Below are positions 32,113 to 42,097 of a stretch of 64,000 nt of DNA, piece after piece (the stretch's first letter is position 1; each line of letters begins with the position of its first letter). The stretch is from Exiguobacterium sp. s124 (GTDB lineage Bacteria > Bacillota > Bacilli > Exiguobacteriales > Exiguobacteriaceae). A program made the translations under genes and the position numbers. Location of the stretch: contig NZ_JACSKH010000001.1 in NCBI RefSeq assembly GCF_018617485.1, positions 868,001 through 932,000 of the forward strand, written 5' to 3'. The notes beneath the pieces are model-generated. The model ran no database searches. It saw nothing but the letters and a program-made list of their open reading frames with translations, and was not told where the DNA came from.

Positions 32113-32319
32113 TCCCTCAATCCTCCCTTCGGATTTGTCATCATCGTCATTCATCTTATAAATTCAACAATTGGGAAAAATCCCCTTTTGAAACATCTCA
32201 CATTGTCAGATATCCCCGACATTTCATTCCCACAACTTTTAAAAAAAATTATGGAGAACCGCTTCCTCTCTGTCGATAAAAGAGTTGTCAGACCAATAGA
32301 GAGAGGGAGTATGGAATAC

Positions 32320-33291
32320 ATGAAGAAAAGCATAATAATCAGTACATTCACAGCCTGTTCGTTGTGGCTATCTGGTTGCCAGTCGGTCATCGATGACCCA
32401 ACTGCCGCTGTTGAAGAACGTCAGACGATGGGTGTCGTCCTATCGGATGTTGGTCTCGGGGACCAATCGTTCAGTGATGCGGCGATGCGTGGTATGGGGG
32501 AGTTACGCGAGACGGGCGAATGGTTCGTTGACTATCGTGAATTATCTGAGACCGAGACGTATCAAGCAGGGTTTGAAGAGTTGGTCAAAGAGGGCCATGA
32601 TGTAATCGTCGGTCTTGGTTTTGCTTGTCAGGAAGATCTCGAGACGGTAGCGACAGCGCATCCGAATCAACAATTTGCCCTTATTGATGGCGTGTCAGAA
32701 CTGCCGAACGTCTTAAATGTAACGTTTGAAGAAGGAGAAGGCAGTGCGCTCGCGGGAGCGGTTGCAGGTCTCGAGACAGAGTCCGATACAATCGGTTTTA
32801 TCGGTGGAATGGATATTGAACTTATCCAGAAGTTCGAGTCTGGATTTGAACGAGGAGCAAAATCTGTAAACGAGGATGTCGAGATGCTCGTCGACTTCTC
32901 CAACGACTTCGCCTCACCAGAGCTTGGACGCGAGTTAGCGGAGAAACAAATCAAAGAAGGGGCGGACGTTCTCTATGCAGCGGCGGGCCTCACTGGAGTC
33001 GGGGTACTCGAGACTGCTGAAAAATATGGAATAAAAGCAATCGGAGTCGATAGCGATCAATCGATGATTGCACCTGATGCGGTCGTGACTTCAATGTTGA
33101 AACAAGTCGATTTGGCAATCGTTGAAATCGCTGGTCGTGTGACAAAACAACCATTCAACGATCATGTCATTCTAGGTATTGAAGAAGGTGGTGTCGGCCT
33201 AGCGCCGCTTCGTCGTATTCAGTGGGATGAACAAGAGATGACCCAGTATGAATCGGTCGAGCGTCAACTGAAGGAGGGGACACTACAATGA
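32320..33291 (+). CDS. BMP-family substrate-binding lipoprotein
   Basis: 323 residues. A lipoprotein signal peptide ends in the lipobox LWLSGC (Cys at about 19), so it is anchored to the outer face of the membrane. The rest is the BMP/Med periplasmic-binding fold: [84 protein letters not shown] proteins bind nucleosides for ABC importers, but here no ABC genes follow; the gene overlaps a chemoreceptor by four bases (ATGA), so it may act as the ligand-binding partner of that receptor. ATG 32320 is chosen by spacing from GAGAGGGA; ATG 32311 is also in frame. Confidence 0.88.
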   Translation: MKKSIIISTFTACSLWLSGCQSVIDDPTAAVEERQTMGVVLSDVGLGDQSFSDAAMRGMGELRETGEWFVDYRELSETETYQAGFEELVKEGHDVIVGLGFACQEDLETVATAHPNQQFALIDGVSELPNVLNVTFEEGEGSALAGAVAGLETESDTIGFIGGMDIELIQKFESGFERGAKSVNEDVEMLVDFSNDFASPELGRELAEKQIKEGADVLYAAAGLTGVGVLETAEKYGIKAIGVDSDQSMIAPDAVVTSMLKQVDLAIVEIAGRVTKQPFNDHVILGIEEGGVGLAPLRRIQWDEQEMTQYESVERQLKEGTLQ

Positions 33292-34931
33292 GTTTGCGTA
33301 AACGTTTTATCTTCTCAACGGTGTTCACCGTCGTCTTAATTGTCCTCATGATGAGCTATGTGTTATCGACCTTAAATCGCTTGCAGACATACAATGAACA
33401 GTACGGTAGTCAAATGATTGAATTGTCTCAGCTCGAGACGTCACTCTTGCAAGAACAGTCGCTCTGGACATCACTCGGAGAGCAGTCGAATCAGTCCACA
33501 CTTGTTCAGCTTGAACGAGTCCGTGAATTAAATGCGGAAACGTTTGATGAATTAAAACAATCATACTTGATTCCAGAATTTTCGAATCACCTAGATCGTG
33601 CCACGATGAAGTATGAACAAGTGAATGAAGATGTCGAATCTGCATTAGAAGGCGGGATTGGTGCTCGAATTCAAGCTGCCAAACTCGAAGGCTTGTTAAA
33701 TGATATCAATACGTTGATTGCAAAGAACGGTTCGTTCTATGAAGCGTTACAAGTAGAAGCAGCGAATGAGACAGAGCGTCTATTGTTCATCTCGATTTTG
33801 TTAACGGTTCTTGTCGTCATAGCGCTTGGAATTTACAACTTCTTCTTTGCACGTTCCATCACTCGCCCGCTCGAGCGAAATGTGAAGGTGGCAGAAGCTA
33901 TTGCTTCTGGACGCCTCGTCACATTGCCGGAGTCGAATCGAAATGATGAAATCGGACGACTCGAACGCGCCATGCGTGAGATGACGGCATCGTTACAAAC
34001 GGTCATCGGTTCGATTCGCGTGACATCGATGAAAGTGAATGGGATGACTGAAACGGCAGCAGCTGAAAATGAAGCGGTCGTCAGCACGACGTCAAATATC
34101 ACGAATGCCGTGGATGAAATGGCACATGGTGCGCAGTCGATTGCCAATGAATTGCAAGAAACGCTAAGTTCGGTCCATACGATGGCAACGTCGTTCGAGA
34201 CGAGCTTGAATCAAACGAAACAGACGACAGAAGAGACGTCGGAGATGACTCGTGAAGTGGCAGCCGGGATTGAGACGTTAACTGATCAGGAACATATCCT
34301 TGATCGCTCGAGTGAACGAAATGAAGTACTTGTCACGAGAATGGATCACTTTGCTAAACAGACGGCCGAGATTGAATCGATGGCGAAGCTCGTGGAAGAT
34401 GTTGCGGCCCAGACGAACTTGCTTGCCTTAAACGCAGCGATTGAAGCGGCACGCGCAGGAGAAGCAGGGCGTGGGTTCGCAGTCGTAGCGAGCGAAGTGA
34501 AAAAGTTGGCGGAAGAGAGCAATAAGGCGACCCGTTCGATTTTCCATGTCGTTGAGACGATTCAACAAGAAGTTGTACGTTTGACGGAAACGGTTAATGA
34601 ATCGAAACGTGAACAAGAAGCGCAGCTTGAAGCGTTTGGATTGACGAAGGAAGCCTTTAACCGAATCCATGAGCGTACAGACCATGTCGCTTCATTCGTC
34701 CGTACGATTGAACAAGAGATGCGGACATCAAGTACTGAAGTGAATAACGTGTTGCGACGAGTCGAGGAAGTATCGGGCGTAACGGAAGAATTGGCGGCTG
34801 GAAACGAGGAAGTGGCGGCCTCGATGAAAGAACAACAGGCTAGCTTTGATCAAATCTTTACATTGATGCAAGAACTAGAAGGGCAGGCAGCGGCACTCGC
34901 CGACCAAGTCCAGCATTTCGAAGAAGAGTAA
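33288..34931 (+). CDS. Methyl-accepting chemotaxis protein
   Basis: 547 residues. Membrane segment 1 (about 7-28), an extracellular helical sensor of about 150 residues (to about 163), membrane segment 2 ([19 protein letters not shown]), HAMP domain ([20 protein letters not shown]) and the cytoplasmic coiled coil with the signalling tip [23 protein letters not shown]. It modulates CheA activity and flagellar rotation. It lacks the C-terminal NWETF-type CheR tether. The start codon overlaps the stop of the BMP lipoprotein gene, so the two are translated together and probably form one sensory unit. No che or fla genes in the window. Confidence 0.95.
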   Translation: MSLRKRFIFSTVFTVVLIVLMMSYVLSTLNRLQTYNEQYGSQMIELSQLETSLLQEQSLWTSLGEQSNQSTLVQLERVRELNAETFDELKQSYLIPEFSNHLDRATMKYEQVNEDVESALEGGIGARIQAAKLEGLLNDINTLIAKNGSFYEALQVEAANETERLLFISILLTVLVVIALGIYNFFFARSITRPLERNVKVAEAIASGRLVTLPESNRNDEIGRLERAMREMTASLQTVIGSIRVTSMKVNGMTETAAAENEAVVSTTSNITNAVDEMAHGAQSIANELQETLSSVHTMATSFETSLNQTKQTTEETSEMTREVAAGIETLTDQEHILDRSSERNEVLVTRMDHFAKQTAEIESMAKLVEDVAAQTNLLALNAAIEAARAGEAGRGFAVVASEVKKLAEESNKATRSIFHVVETIQQEVVRLTETVNESKREQEAQLEAFGLTKEAFNRIHERTDHVASFVRTIEQEMRTSSTEVNNVLRRVEEVSGVTEELAAGNEEVAASMKEQQASFDQIFTLMQELEGQAAALADQVQHFEEE

Positions 34932-34950
34932 GCATCCTTATGCAGAATGA

Positions 34951-34983
34951 CCGAAGACCAACTATTGGTTTTCGGTTTTTTTG
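34951..34983 (+). terminator. MCP terminator
   Basis: Stem CCGAAGACCAA / TTGGTTTTCGG with one mismatch and a T run. Confidence 0.85.
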
Positions 34984-35183
34984 CTGTTTTAGTGTTTTAG
35001 GATCCGAAACAATTGGGGCGATATAAAATTAGTGATTGTCTTTCATAAAATATGAAAATCGGTTACAGAGCACACAGTGAAACGATTTCGTTCTGAATGG
35101 GTAGACACCGTCAACATCACAAGTGTGGTCATTCGTGATTCGCCATACTAGAGTCAACAGTCTAATCAGAGGAGAGAATCGCC

Positions 35184-35759
35184 TTGGAAAAGTGGAAGCA
35201 GGTCATCATCGGTGTTGTCGTCGTCCTGTTTTTAGGGGTTGGTTATTTATTTTATAATAAAGAACCAGAAGAACGTGTCGTCGATGAATTCGTCGTAGAA
35301 TCAGAAGAAGTGGCTCCACCTGAGACAGTAGAGCGATTAGAAATCGTGGTCTATGTCACAGGCGCGGTCGAGTCTCCGAACGTCTATACCGTTCCAGAAG
35401 GCGCGCGAGTCGGGGATGTTCTCTCATTGGCAGTATTAACAGATGAAGCCGACCCGGAACAGTTAAATTTGGCACAACTGCTCGTGGACGGGGTGAAAAT
35501 CATCGTGCCGAAAAAAGGAGAAGCACCGATCGCGCAAGAGGTACCAAGCACAGAGCTAGAATCAAATGGGGTACATGTGAATAGTGCCACGAAAGAAGAA
35601 TTAATGTCGGTCCCTGGTATTGGTCCTGCAAAAGCAGACGCGATTCTAAACCATCTAAAAGAGAATGGTCCATTTAAAACATACGAAGACTTAGGTGATG
35701 TGAAAGGATTCGGAGAGAAAACATTAGAAAGTATGAAGCCTTACTTATTGGTACCATGA
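35184..35759 (+). CDS. comEA: Competence DNA receptor ComEA
   Basis: 191 residues. Binds double-stranded DNA at the cell surface during transformation. An N-terminal membrane anchor (about 6-25, VIIGVVVVLFLGVGYLFY) is followed by an acidic linker, an SLBB domain (about 58-110; VYVTGAVESPNVYTVPEGAR) and the C-terminal double helix-hairpin-helix (VNSATKEELMSVPGIGPAKA, GPFKTYEDLGDVKGFGEKTL). It begins with TTG, after GAGGAG. One base separates it from comEC; comEB, which lies between them in Bacillus, is absent. Confidence 0.94.
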   Translation: MEKWKQVIIGVVVVLFLGVGYLFYNKEPEERVVDEFVVESEEVAPPETVERLEIVVYVTGAVESPNVYTVPEGARVGDVLSLAVLTDEADPEQLNLAQLLVDGVKIIVPKKGEAPIAQEVPSTELESNGVHVNSATKEELMSVPGIGPAKADAILNHLKENGPFKTYEDLGDVKGFGEKTLESMKPYLLVP

Positions 35760-35760
35760 G

Positions 35761-37878
35761 ATGCCGTTATTTCCACTATTTGCGGTATTGATGGTGAGCG
35801 GATTGACTGAAGGAGTCTACCTCGTCACACTCGTTTCTGGTGTGTTATACGTGGCGTCACGAGATGGACAAAACCTGTATGCGAAAGTCGGTGTTATTCT
35901 CCTCGTCTTGATTGCATGGCTACACGCTGATACAGCAGAATGGACACCGACAGACACAGTGGCGTTTTCGATTGAGAGTCGTAAAGAGAACGGAAATTCG
36001 GTTCGGTTATATGGAAACGTCGAGACGCATGAAGGAGTGTTGCGGGGGAGAGAACTTTCTATTGGAAGACCAGGTGAGACGTGTCTCGTAGAAATGGAAC
36101 ACGAAACGTTTCAGCCATTGCGTAATATTGGGGGATTTGATGAAAGGGAGTGGGCGACGAGTTCGAACTTATCTTTTAAAGGAAAGATCAAACGAATCGA
36201 TGAGTGCCGTCCGACACCTGGAATGAACGGTTGGATGTTAAGGTGGAAAGAAAGACATCTCCAACAAATCGAACAACGGTATCGCGCCGATGTCGCACTT
36301 TATATAGAAGCATTACTGTTCGGAGAAAGCCGGATGCTTGATGATGAGACCTCCTTTTCATATCGGGTCACAGGACTCTTACATCTCCTCGTCATCTCAG
36401 GTTCACATATCGCTCTTTTGATTGTTGCCTTGCGAGCACTGTTTCGACCAATCCCGATTCGACGAGAGACAAAGACGATATTGATCCTTTTGACGATCAC
36501 AGCGTTCGGATGGTTGACAGGTTTTTCGCCACCGGTCGCGCGAGCTGTCCTTGTGGCGGATGTCTTGCTCATCCTTTCTTTGTTTAGTATATCGGTCAGA
36601 GACCCGATTCGTCTGCTTAGTTGGTGCGCGGCCGCAATGCTCGCCTTCCAGCCATACCTTCTTTCGAATTTAGGGTTTCAGTTAACGGTTGGGATGACGT
36701 TTTTCTTGTTGGTCACAAGACAAATGTGGACTGGATTGTTGGGTTTGTCCGTGTTCGCCCAATTATTTGGATTACTTATCCTCTGGCAAGTTCAACCGAT
36801 TCTATCCGTCACCGCTCCACTTTTCAATATCGTGATGGCCTTTTGCATATCATGGGTGATGATGCCGCTCGCTTTCATCGTCTGGGTCATTCCTGAAACC
36901 GAACCTGTATTCATGATGATCCTAGACGCCATCAACGGGATCTTCTCCATGCATGATGCATATCGCCCTTGGATGCCGTTGCATGAATTGCTGTTTCCGC
37001 AACAAGTCAGTTTATGGGTTGGAATATGGAGCAGTCTGCTTCTTCTTCAATATAAACGAAGGCTGGGATGGTGTATGGCCCTTGTCACGTGTATTCTCGT
37101 TGCTGGATGGTCGGAGTGGTCAGAGTCTCCACGGGTGACATTTTTAGATGTCGGTCAAGGTGATGCGATCGTCGTCGAGTCGGGAGAAACGATTGGTTTG
37201 ATTGATGTCGGCGGCGTGTTTCAGGATCCAAAGGAACAAAAGCGGACTATATATGACCCCGGTGCGGACGTTGTGGCACCTTACATATGGAAGCGAGGAG
37301 AACGCGCAGTCGATTTTGTCCTTCTAACGCATGCGGACCACGACCACATCGGTGGTTTAGAAGGGTTGTTGAAGTTCGTGCATGTAAAAGAAATCTGGTT
37401 ATCGAAAGAAGTGGCGAATGTTGAGAAACGTGAGGAGATTCTGCGGCTAGCCGTAAAGTACGGGGCGTCCATCCGCTATCTCGAGGCAGGAGATCGTCCG
37501 ATGCCTTGGATGTGGGTCGTTGCACCGAACAAAGCACATGAGGATGAAAATGATCATTCAATCAGTCTCTACATGAATGTAGGTGGCATGCGGTATTTAT
37601 TAACAGGAGATTTGCCGATTGAAGAAGAATTGGGGCTTCCGACACTTGATGTCGACGTGTTTAAATTAGGGCATCATGGCTCGAATACGTCTTCAGGAGA
37701 AGCGTTGCTCGAGCGAATCAATCCGGAGTGGGTGATTGCAAGCGTCGGGGCGAACAATCGTTATGGTCACCCGCATCAGGAAACGTTAGACCGGATTGTA
37801 GGGCGCCGTTTGTTACGGACCGACCTCGACGGGATGATCGTTTGCGAAAAAAGAATGTGTCGGGGGATCATCGACTAG
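35761..37878 (+). CDS. comEC: Competence DNA-uptake channel ComEC/Rec2
   Basis: 705 residues. Forms the pore that brings single-stranded DNA through the membrane. Order: N-terminal DUF4131/OB-like region with two membrane helices, the Competence domain (about 180-450; YIEALLFGESRMLDDETSFSYR, LLHLLVISGSHIALL) with many membrane helices, and a C-terminal metallo-beta-lactamase domain (about 460-705; FLDVGQGDAIVVESG, LLTHADHDHIGG, LGHHGSNTSSGEALL) that probably degrades the non-transported strand. Directly after comEA. Confidence 0.94.
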   Translation: MPLFPLFAVLMVSGLTEGVYLVTLVSGVLYVASRDGQNLYAKVGVILLVLIAWLHADTAEWTPTDTVAFSIESRKENGNSVRLYGNVETHEGVLRGRELSIGRPGETCLVEMEHETFQPLRNIGGFDEREWATSSNLSFKGKIKRIDECRPTPGMNGWMLRWKERHLQQIEQRYRADVALYIEALLFGESRMLDDETSFSYRVTGLLHLLVISGSHIALLIVALRALFRPIPIRRETKTILILLTITAFGWLTGFSPPVARAVLVADVLLILSLFSISVRDPIRLLSWCAAAMLAFQPYLLSNLGFQLTVGMTFFLLVTRQMWTGLLGLSVFAQLFGLLILWQVQPILSVTAPLFNIVMAFCISWVMMPLAFIVWVIPETEPVFMMILDAINGIFSMHDAYRPWMPLHELLFPQQVSLWVGIWSSLLLLQYKRRLGWCMALVTCILVAGWSEWSESPRVTFLDVGQGDAIVVESGETIGLIDVGGVFQDPKEQKRTIYDPGADVVAPYIWKRGERAVDFVLLTHADHDHIGGLEGLLKFVHVKEIWLSKEVANVEKREEILRLAVKYGASIRYLEAGDRPMPWMWVVAPNKAHEDENDHSISLYMNVGGMRYLLTGDLPIEEELGLPTLDVDVFKLGHHGSNTSSGEALLERINPEWVIASVGANNRYGHPHQETLDRIVGRRLLRTDLDGMIVCEKRMCRGIID

Positions 37879-37901
37879 CACATGAACAAATATGATACAC
37901 T

Positions 37902-37936
37902 AAAAAACGATTGCTCCCCCGGGGCAATCGTTTGAA
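37902..37936. terminator. Bidirectional terminator between comEC and yqzM
   Basis: Stem AAACGATTGC / GCAATCGTTT around a C/G-rich centre, serving the convergent genes. Confidence 0.85.
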
Positions 37937-37939
37937 AAC

Positions 37940-38104
37940 TTATAAGCTCAAGAATTTGATGACGACACCGATGAAGAAAATCGTGAAGAAAAAGCCAAAT
38001 GGGACGATGAAGCCAATCGCAGAGTCGATGGCGTCATTACGTTTACATTGAACGTCATTTTCAAACGGGTTTTCACTCGGTGGACGTACAGAGTTGATTT
38101 GCAT
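37940..38104 (-). CDS. yqzM: YqzM-like small membrane protein (54 aa)
   Basis: 54 residues. The N-terminal polar part contains NPFENDVQCKRNDAIDSAIG and is followed by one membrane helix (FIVPFGFFFTIFFIGVVIKF). The END-V-Q-x-KRNDAIDS pattern and the place between comEC and holA identify the YqzM family of Bacillales. GGAGGGACC precedes ATG 38104 on the minus strand. Function unknown. An unrelated antisense-frame reading of 67 codons over the same bases is not a gene. Confidence 0.88.
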   Translation of the reverse strand: MQINSVRPPSENPFENDVQCKRNDAIDSAIGFIVPFGFFFTIFFIGVVIKFLSL

Positions 38105-38203
38105 ATTAGGTCCCTCCTTATCATACTTCCTTTATAAGTATAGCGAATCATGCGAAGATAATCTATGTTTAGATGAGAATAAATTGTGAAAGTGGTGTGT
38201 GTT

Positions 38204-39205
38204 TTGAATGAACCGTGGTTACATAATGGTAAACTAGCGAGCGTCTATGTTCTCTATGGAACTGAAAAATATTTATTAGAGAACTGGGAACGCGGAATCG
38301 TGAAGGCGGCCAATCCATCCGGTGATCAATTTGATGTCATGCAACTCGACCTGCAAGAGACGTCATTAGATACTGCGCTTGATGAAGCAGAGACCGTCCC
38401 TTTCTTCAGTGAATTTCGGACGGTTATCGTCAAGAATGCGCAATTTTTGACGGGGGCAAAAGAAAAACAAAAGCATAACGTGGACCGACTCGCCGAATAT
38501 GTTGTTCAGCCGGCGACTTATTCTGTTCTCGTCTTAATTGTCGAGTCAGAAAAACTCGATGAACGTAAAAAGATTGTGAAACGTCTAAAAGAGCGAGCCA
38601 TCGTACTCGAAGCCAAGAAGCCGAGCCAAGCAGAATTGATGCGATATGTGAACGATACGCTCAGTCAAGATCAACAAAAAATGGAACGTGCGACTATGGA
38701 GCGACTTTTATTTTTATGCCAGGATGATTGGGGAAAATTAGTCCGAGAATTAGAGAAACTGCAACTTTATGCCGGAACAGGTGCAACGATCCCGATTGAC
38801 ATCGTGAATGATTTGGTACCACGTACGTTAGAAGATAACGTGTTTCAATTATCCGAACTACTCGTCAAACGGCGAGCGGATGCAGCGCTTCGGTTAGTAC
38901 GTGACTTAGAGAAGCAAGGGCAAGAATTGATTGGACTTCTCGGTTTGTTAGCAAGACAATATCGAAACATGTATTTATCGAAACAATTGACAGAGTCAGG
39001 GTATGGGGAAAAACAAATCGCATCAAAAATTGGGGCCCATCCTTACACCGTCAAACTAGCGACACAAGCGAGCCGTAACTTCTCGGAAGCCCAACTCGCG
39101 CAAGCATTGACATTGATTGCAGATGCAGATGAAGCAATGAAAACAGGTCGTGGCGACAAACAAATTATCTTTGATACACTCGTTTGCCAACTGGCCCTTT
39201 TGTGA
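38204..39205 (+). CDS. holA: DNA polymerase III delta subunit
   Basis: About 333 residues. Clamp-loader subunit that opens the sliding clamp. The N-terminal part has SVYVLYGTEKYLLENWERG and ETVPFFSEFRTVIVKNAQFL; the middle shows YSVLVLIVESEKLDERKKIV; the C-terminal collar has ELIGLLGLLARQYRNMYLSK and DEAMKTGRGDKQIIFDTLV, all as in Bacillus YqeN. The start is uncertain: TTG 38204 (LNEPWLHNGK) fits the family length, GTG 38186 would add six residues; neither has a strong ribosome site. Same position relative to comEC as in Bacillus. Confidence 0.9.
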   Translation: MNEPWLHNGKLASVYVLYGTEKYLLENWERGIVKAANPSGDQFDVMQLDLQETSLDTALDEAETVPFFSEFRTVIVKNAQFLTGAKEKQKHNVDRLAEYVVQPATYSVLVLIVESEKLDERKKIVKRLKERAIVLEAKKPSQAELMRYVNDTLSQDQQKMERATMERLLFLCQDDWGKLVRELEKLQLYAGTGATIPIDIVNDLVPRTLEDNVFQLSELLVKRRADAALRLVRDLEKQGQELIGLLGLLARQYRNMYLSKQLTESGYGEKQIASKIGAHPYTVKLATQASRNFSEAQLAQALTLIADADEAMKTGRGDKQIIFDTLVCQLALL

Positions 39206-39214
39206 GGTGAGAAG

Positions 39215-39652
39215 ATGGGGTTGAAACAAGTGACATTACAAGATGTGATTCCACTTCGGCATATTGTTCTTAGACCAGGTAGAGGGATTGAGACCTGTTA
39301 TTTTGAAGGGGATGAAGCGTCAACGACACGTCACTTTGCCTGGGTCGAAGAAGATCGCGTACAATCGGTCGCGACTGTCATGTTGTCCTCGAGACTAATC
39401 AATGGGGAATCGGTACCGTACCAACTGCGTGGAATGGCGACGGACCCGAATCTGGCCGGACAAGGAATCGGATCGTGCTTCTTACAGGCGTTGCATGAAG
39501 AAATAGATGGGTCATGGTGGTGCAACGCCAGAGAAGTGGCCGTTCGTTTCTACGAACGGAACGGTCTCGTGCGAATCGGTAAACCGTTCGACATTCCTGG
39601 TATTGGTCCTCATTATGTCATGGTATACAAAAAAACAGCCGGCTCCGAGTAG
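39215..39652 (+). CDS. GNAT-family N-acetyltransferase
   Basis: 145 residues. The acetyl-CoA-binding motif A is LRGMATDPNLAGQGIGSCFLQALHEE (RGxATxxxxxGxGIG), followed by WWCNAREVAVRFYERNGLVRIG (motif B) and a final GPHYVMVYK strand. Substrate unknown; such small members acetylate amines or protein N-termini. GAGGTGAG lies before the ATG, 9 bp behind holA, so it is probably in the same transcript. Its stop codon is inside the terminator shared with rpsT. Confidence 0.85.
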   Translation: MGLKQVTLQDVIPLRHIVLRPGRGIETCYFEGDEASTTRHFAWVEEDRVQSVATVMLSSRLINGESVPYQLRGMATDPNLAGQGIGSCFLQALHEEIDGSWWCNAREVAVRFYERNGLVRIGKPFDIPGIGPHYVMVYKKTAGSE

Positions 39653-39665
39653 GAGGCGGCTGTTT
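39633..39665. terminator. Bidirectional terminator between the GNAT gene and rpsT
   Basis: Stem AAACAGCCG-CTCC / GGAG-CGGCTGTTT, with the GNAT stop codon in the loop. Confidence 0.85.
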
Positions 39666-39679
39666 CGTTTGGTCTCTAA

Positions 39680-39940
39680 TTAGAGAGCAGCGATACGAGC
39701 TGCGAGGCGTGATTTATCACGACCTGCTTTGTTTTTGTGGATAAGGCCTTTTGATGCAGCCTTGTCGAGCTTCTTCGTAGCGAGGACGAAAGCTTCTTGA
39801 GCAGCTTCTTTGTTTCCTTCGAGTACGAGAGCATCAACACGTTTTACTGCTGTACGCATTGCCGCTTTCTCTTGAGAGTTCGCAACACGACGTTTTTCAG
39901 AAGTTTTTGCACGTTTGATTGCTGATTTGATGTTTGCCAT
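39680..39940 (-). CDS. rpsT: 30S ribosomal protein S20
   Basis: 86 residues, very basic and alanine-rich: [20 protein letters not shown] after Met, and [19 protein letters not shown] at the C-terminus. Primary 16S rRNA-binding protein. AGGAGGTG lies before ATG 39940 on the minus strand. In Bacillus gpr and spoIIP follow here; in this window the next gene is lepA. Confidence 0.97.
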   Translation of the reverse strand: MANIKSAIKRAKTSEKRRVANSQEKAAMRTAVKRVDALVLEGNKEAAQEAFVLATKKLDKAASKGLIHKNKAGRDKSRLAARIAAL

Positions 39941-40113
39941 TGTTTGTCACCTCCTGAAACAAGAAAGTGTATGTTCTTATTACTTCAAGTAATCATTCAA
40001 CAGAACAAGCACAATTGTAGCAAACGGTTATATGAAAAGCAACCACTTGATGATTATTCTGAAAACTATATGTGGTATTGTTGTAGTAGGTCGTACACAT
40101 TACTTTAGGATTT

Positions 40114-40122
40114 TGATATAAT
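40114..40122 (+). promoter_or_regulatory. Extended -10 promoter of lepA
   Basis: TGATATAAT (TG-N-TATAAT) at 40114-40122, about 35 bp before the lepA ATG; no clear -35. Confidence 0.6.
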
Positions 40123-40159
40123 GACACGGTATGCATGAGAAGGATAGGTGAACCCATAT

Positions 40160-41983
40160 ATGAACAAACAAGAATTAGAGAATCGTCAGAAGAAGATTCG
40201 TAACTTTTCGATCATCGCTCACATCGATCATGGAAAATCGACACTCGCTGACCGGATTCTTGAAAAAACTGGTGCACTCACGGCTCGTGAGATGAAAGAG
40301 CAGACGCTCGACGCGATGGATTTAGAGCGCGAGCGCGGAATTACAATCAAACTGAACGCCGTTAAGTTGAATTATACGGCAAAAGACGGAGAAGAGTATA
40401 TTCTTCACTTGATCGACACGCCAGGACACGTCGACTTCACGTATGAAGTGTCGCGTTCGCTTGCAGCATGTGAAGGTGCGATTCTCGTCGTCGATGCGGC
40501 TCAAGGAATTGAAGCGCAAACTCTTGCGAACGTTTACTTAGCTCTCGATAACGACCTCGAAATCATTCCGGTCATCAATAAAATCGACTTGCCGTCAGCG
40601 GATGTCGATCGTGTTCGTCAAGAAATTGAAGACGTCATCGGACTCGACGCGAGCGATGCGGTTCCGACATCTGCGAAGGCAGGTATCGGAATTGAAGAGA
40701 TTCTCGAGCAAATCGTGGAACTCGTCCCACCTCCGACGGGTGACCCTTCAGAACCGTTGCAAGCTTTGATTTTCGACTCGTATTATGATGCTTACCGTGG
40801 TGTCGTCGCATCGATTCGTATCGTCAACGGTTCGGTCAAAGTAGGAGATAAAGTTCAAATGATGGCAACTGGCAAGACGTTCGAAGTGACAGACCTCGGT
40901 GTATCGACACCGAAGCCGGTCTCGGTCAAAGAATTGAACGTCGGTGACGTAGGTACGCTTTCTGCGTCAATTAAAACAGTTGGAGATGTTCGTGTCGGGG
41001 ATACAATCACACTCGCGAAAAACCCGGCAACGAGTCAGCTTCCTGGTTACCGTAAGATGAACCCAATGGTGTACTGCGGATTGTATCCGATTGATGCAGC
41101 CAACTACAATGACCTCCGTGAGGCACTCGAAAAGCTTCAACTTTCCGATGCTGCGCTCGAGTTTGAACCGGAGACGTCACAAGCGCTCGGATTCGGTTTC
41201 CGCTGTGGGTTCCTCGGAATGCTTCACATGGAAATCATCCAAGAACGGATTGAACGTGAATTTGGAATCGACTTGATCACGACAGCACCATCGGTTATCT
41301 ATCACGTGACGACGACTTCAGGAGAAGTCGTTCACGTCGATAACCCATCGAAGATGCCTGAACAACAAAAGGTAGAGTCGATTGAAGAACCATACGTCAA
41401 AGCGGCTGTCATGACACCAAACGATTATGTCGGTGCCATCATGGAGCTTTGTCAGAAGAAACGTGGGACGTTCATCGATATGCAATATATCGATACGACA
41501 CGAGTCAAAATCACGTATGAAATTCCGCTTAGTGAAATCGTCTACGACTTCTTCGACCAATTGAAATCGAGCACGAAAGGCTATGCGTCTCTCGATTATG
41601 AGTTGATCGGCTATCGCCAATCGCGTCTTGTGAAGATGGATATCTTGCTCAACAACGAAGTAGTCGATGCCCTCAGCTTCATCGTACACCGTGACTTTGC
41701 ATATGAACGTGGAAAAGTCATCGTCGAGAAGTTGAAGGCGCTCATCCCGCGGATGCAGTTCGAAGTCCCGGTACAAGCTGCTGTCGGAACAAAAATCGTC
41801 GCCCGCTCGACAATCAAAGCACTTCGTAAAAACGTTCTTGCTAAATGTTATGGAGGAGATATCTCGCGTAAGCGGAAACTCCTTGAGAAACAAAAAGAAG
41901 GTAAGAAGCGCATGAAGATGGTCGGGTCTGTCGAAGTCCCGCAAGAAGCGTTCATGTCTGTACTTTCTATGGACGAAGAGTAA
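40160..41983 (+). CDS. lepA: Elongation factor 4 (LepA) GTPase
   Basis: 607 residues. Ribosome-dependent translational GTPase that back-translocates or remodels stalled ribosomes. G1 is [15 protein letters not shown], switch [12 protein letters not shown]3 [10 protein letters not shown]4 [12 protein letters not shown] and G5 TSAKAGIGI. The LepA-specific C-terminal domain has [20 protein letters not shown] and ends [23 protein letters not shown] 40160 is chosen; GTG 40148 would lie in the ribosome site AGGATAGGTGA. Confidence 0.97.
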   Translation: MNKQELENRQKKIRNFSIIAHIDHGKSTLADRILEKTGALTAREMKEQTLDAMDLERERGITIKLNAVKLNYTAKDGEEYILHLIDTPGHVDFTYEVSRSLAACEGAILVVDAAQGIEAQTLANVYLALDNDLEIIPVINKIDLPSADVDRVRQEIEDVIGLDASDAVPTSAKAGIGIEEILEQIVELVPPPTGDPSEPLQALIFDSYYDAYRGVVASIRIVNGSVKVGDKVQMMATGKTFEVTDLGVSTPKPVSVKELNVGDVGTLSASIKTVGDVRVGDTITLAKNPATSQLPGYRKMNPMVYCGLYPIDAANYNDLREALEKLQLSDAALEFEPETSQALGFGFRCGFLGMLHMEIIQERIEREFGIDLITTAPSVIYHVTTTSGEVVHVDNPSKMPEQQKVESIEEPYVKAAVMTPNDYVGAIMELCQKKRGTFIDMQYIDTTRVKITYEIPLSEIVYDFFDQLKSSTKGYASLDYELIGYRQSRLVKMDILLNNEVVDALSFIVHRDFAYERGKVIVEKLKALIPRMQFEVPVQAAVGTKIVARSTIKALRKNVLAKCYGGDISRKRKLLEKQKEGKKRMKMVGSVEVPQEAFMSVLSMDEE

Positions 41984-41992
41984 TTGGATCGA

Positions 41993-42026
41993 ATCATCCT
42001 GATTTTCGAATCAGGGTGATTTTTTT
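41993..42026 (+). terminator. lepA terminator
   Basis: Stem ATCATCCTGATT / AATCAGGGTGAT with a TTCG loop and T7; one G-T pair. Confidence 0.92.
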
Positions 42027-42097
42027 GTTTAGGCAGGAAATGGGACTTCGTGTAAGGAAGAGTACACCCTTAGACAGACTATAGAGGAGGAAACACC

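Noticed and set aside
32274-32282. Sigma-D-like -10 (GTCGATAA) ahead of the BMP-MCP pair
   Set aside because: No TAAA-type -35 at the required distance.
35078-35105. ECF-like promoter TGAAAC-N16-GGTAGA upstream of comEA
   Set aside because: The -10 departs from CGTA, and a competence gene is an unlikely target; much weaker than the two sigma-W sites.
37948-38151. 67-codon minus-strand frame between comEC and holA
   Set aside because: It overlaps the real YqzM-like gene in another frame, has a low-complexity serine-rich end and no ribosome site.
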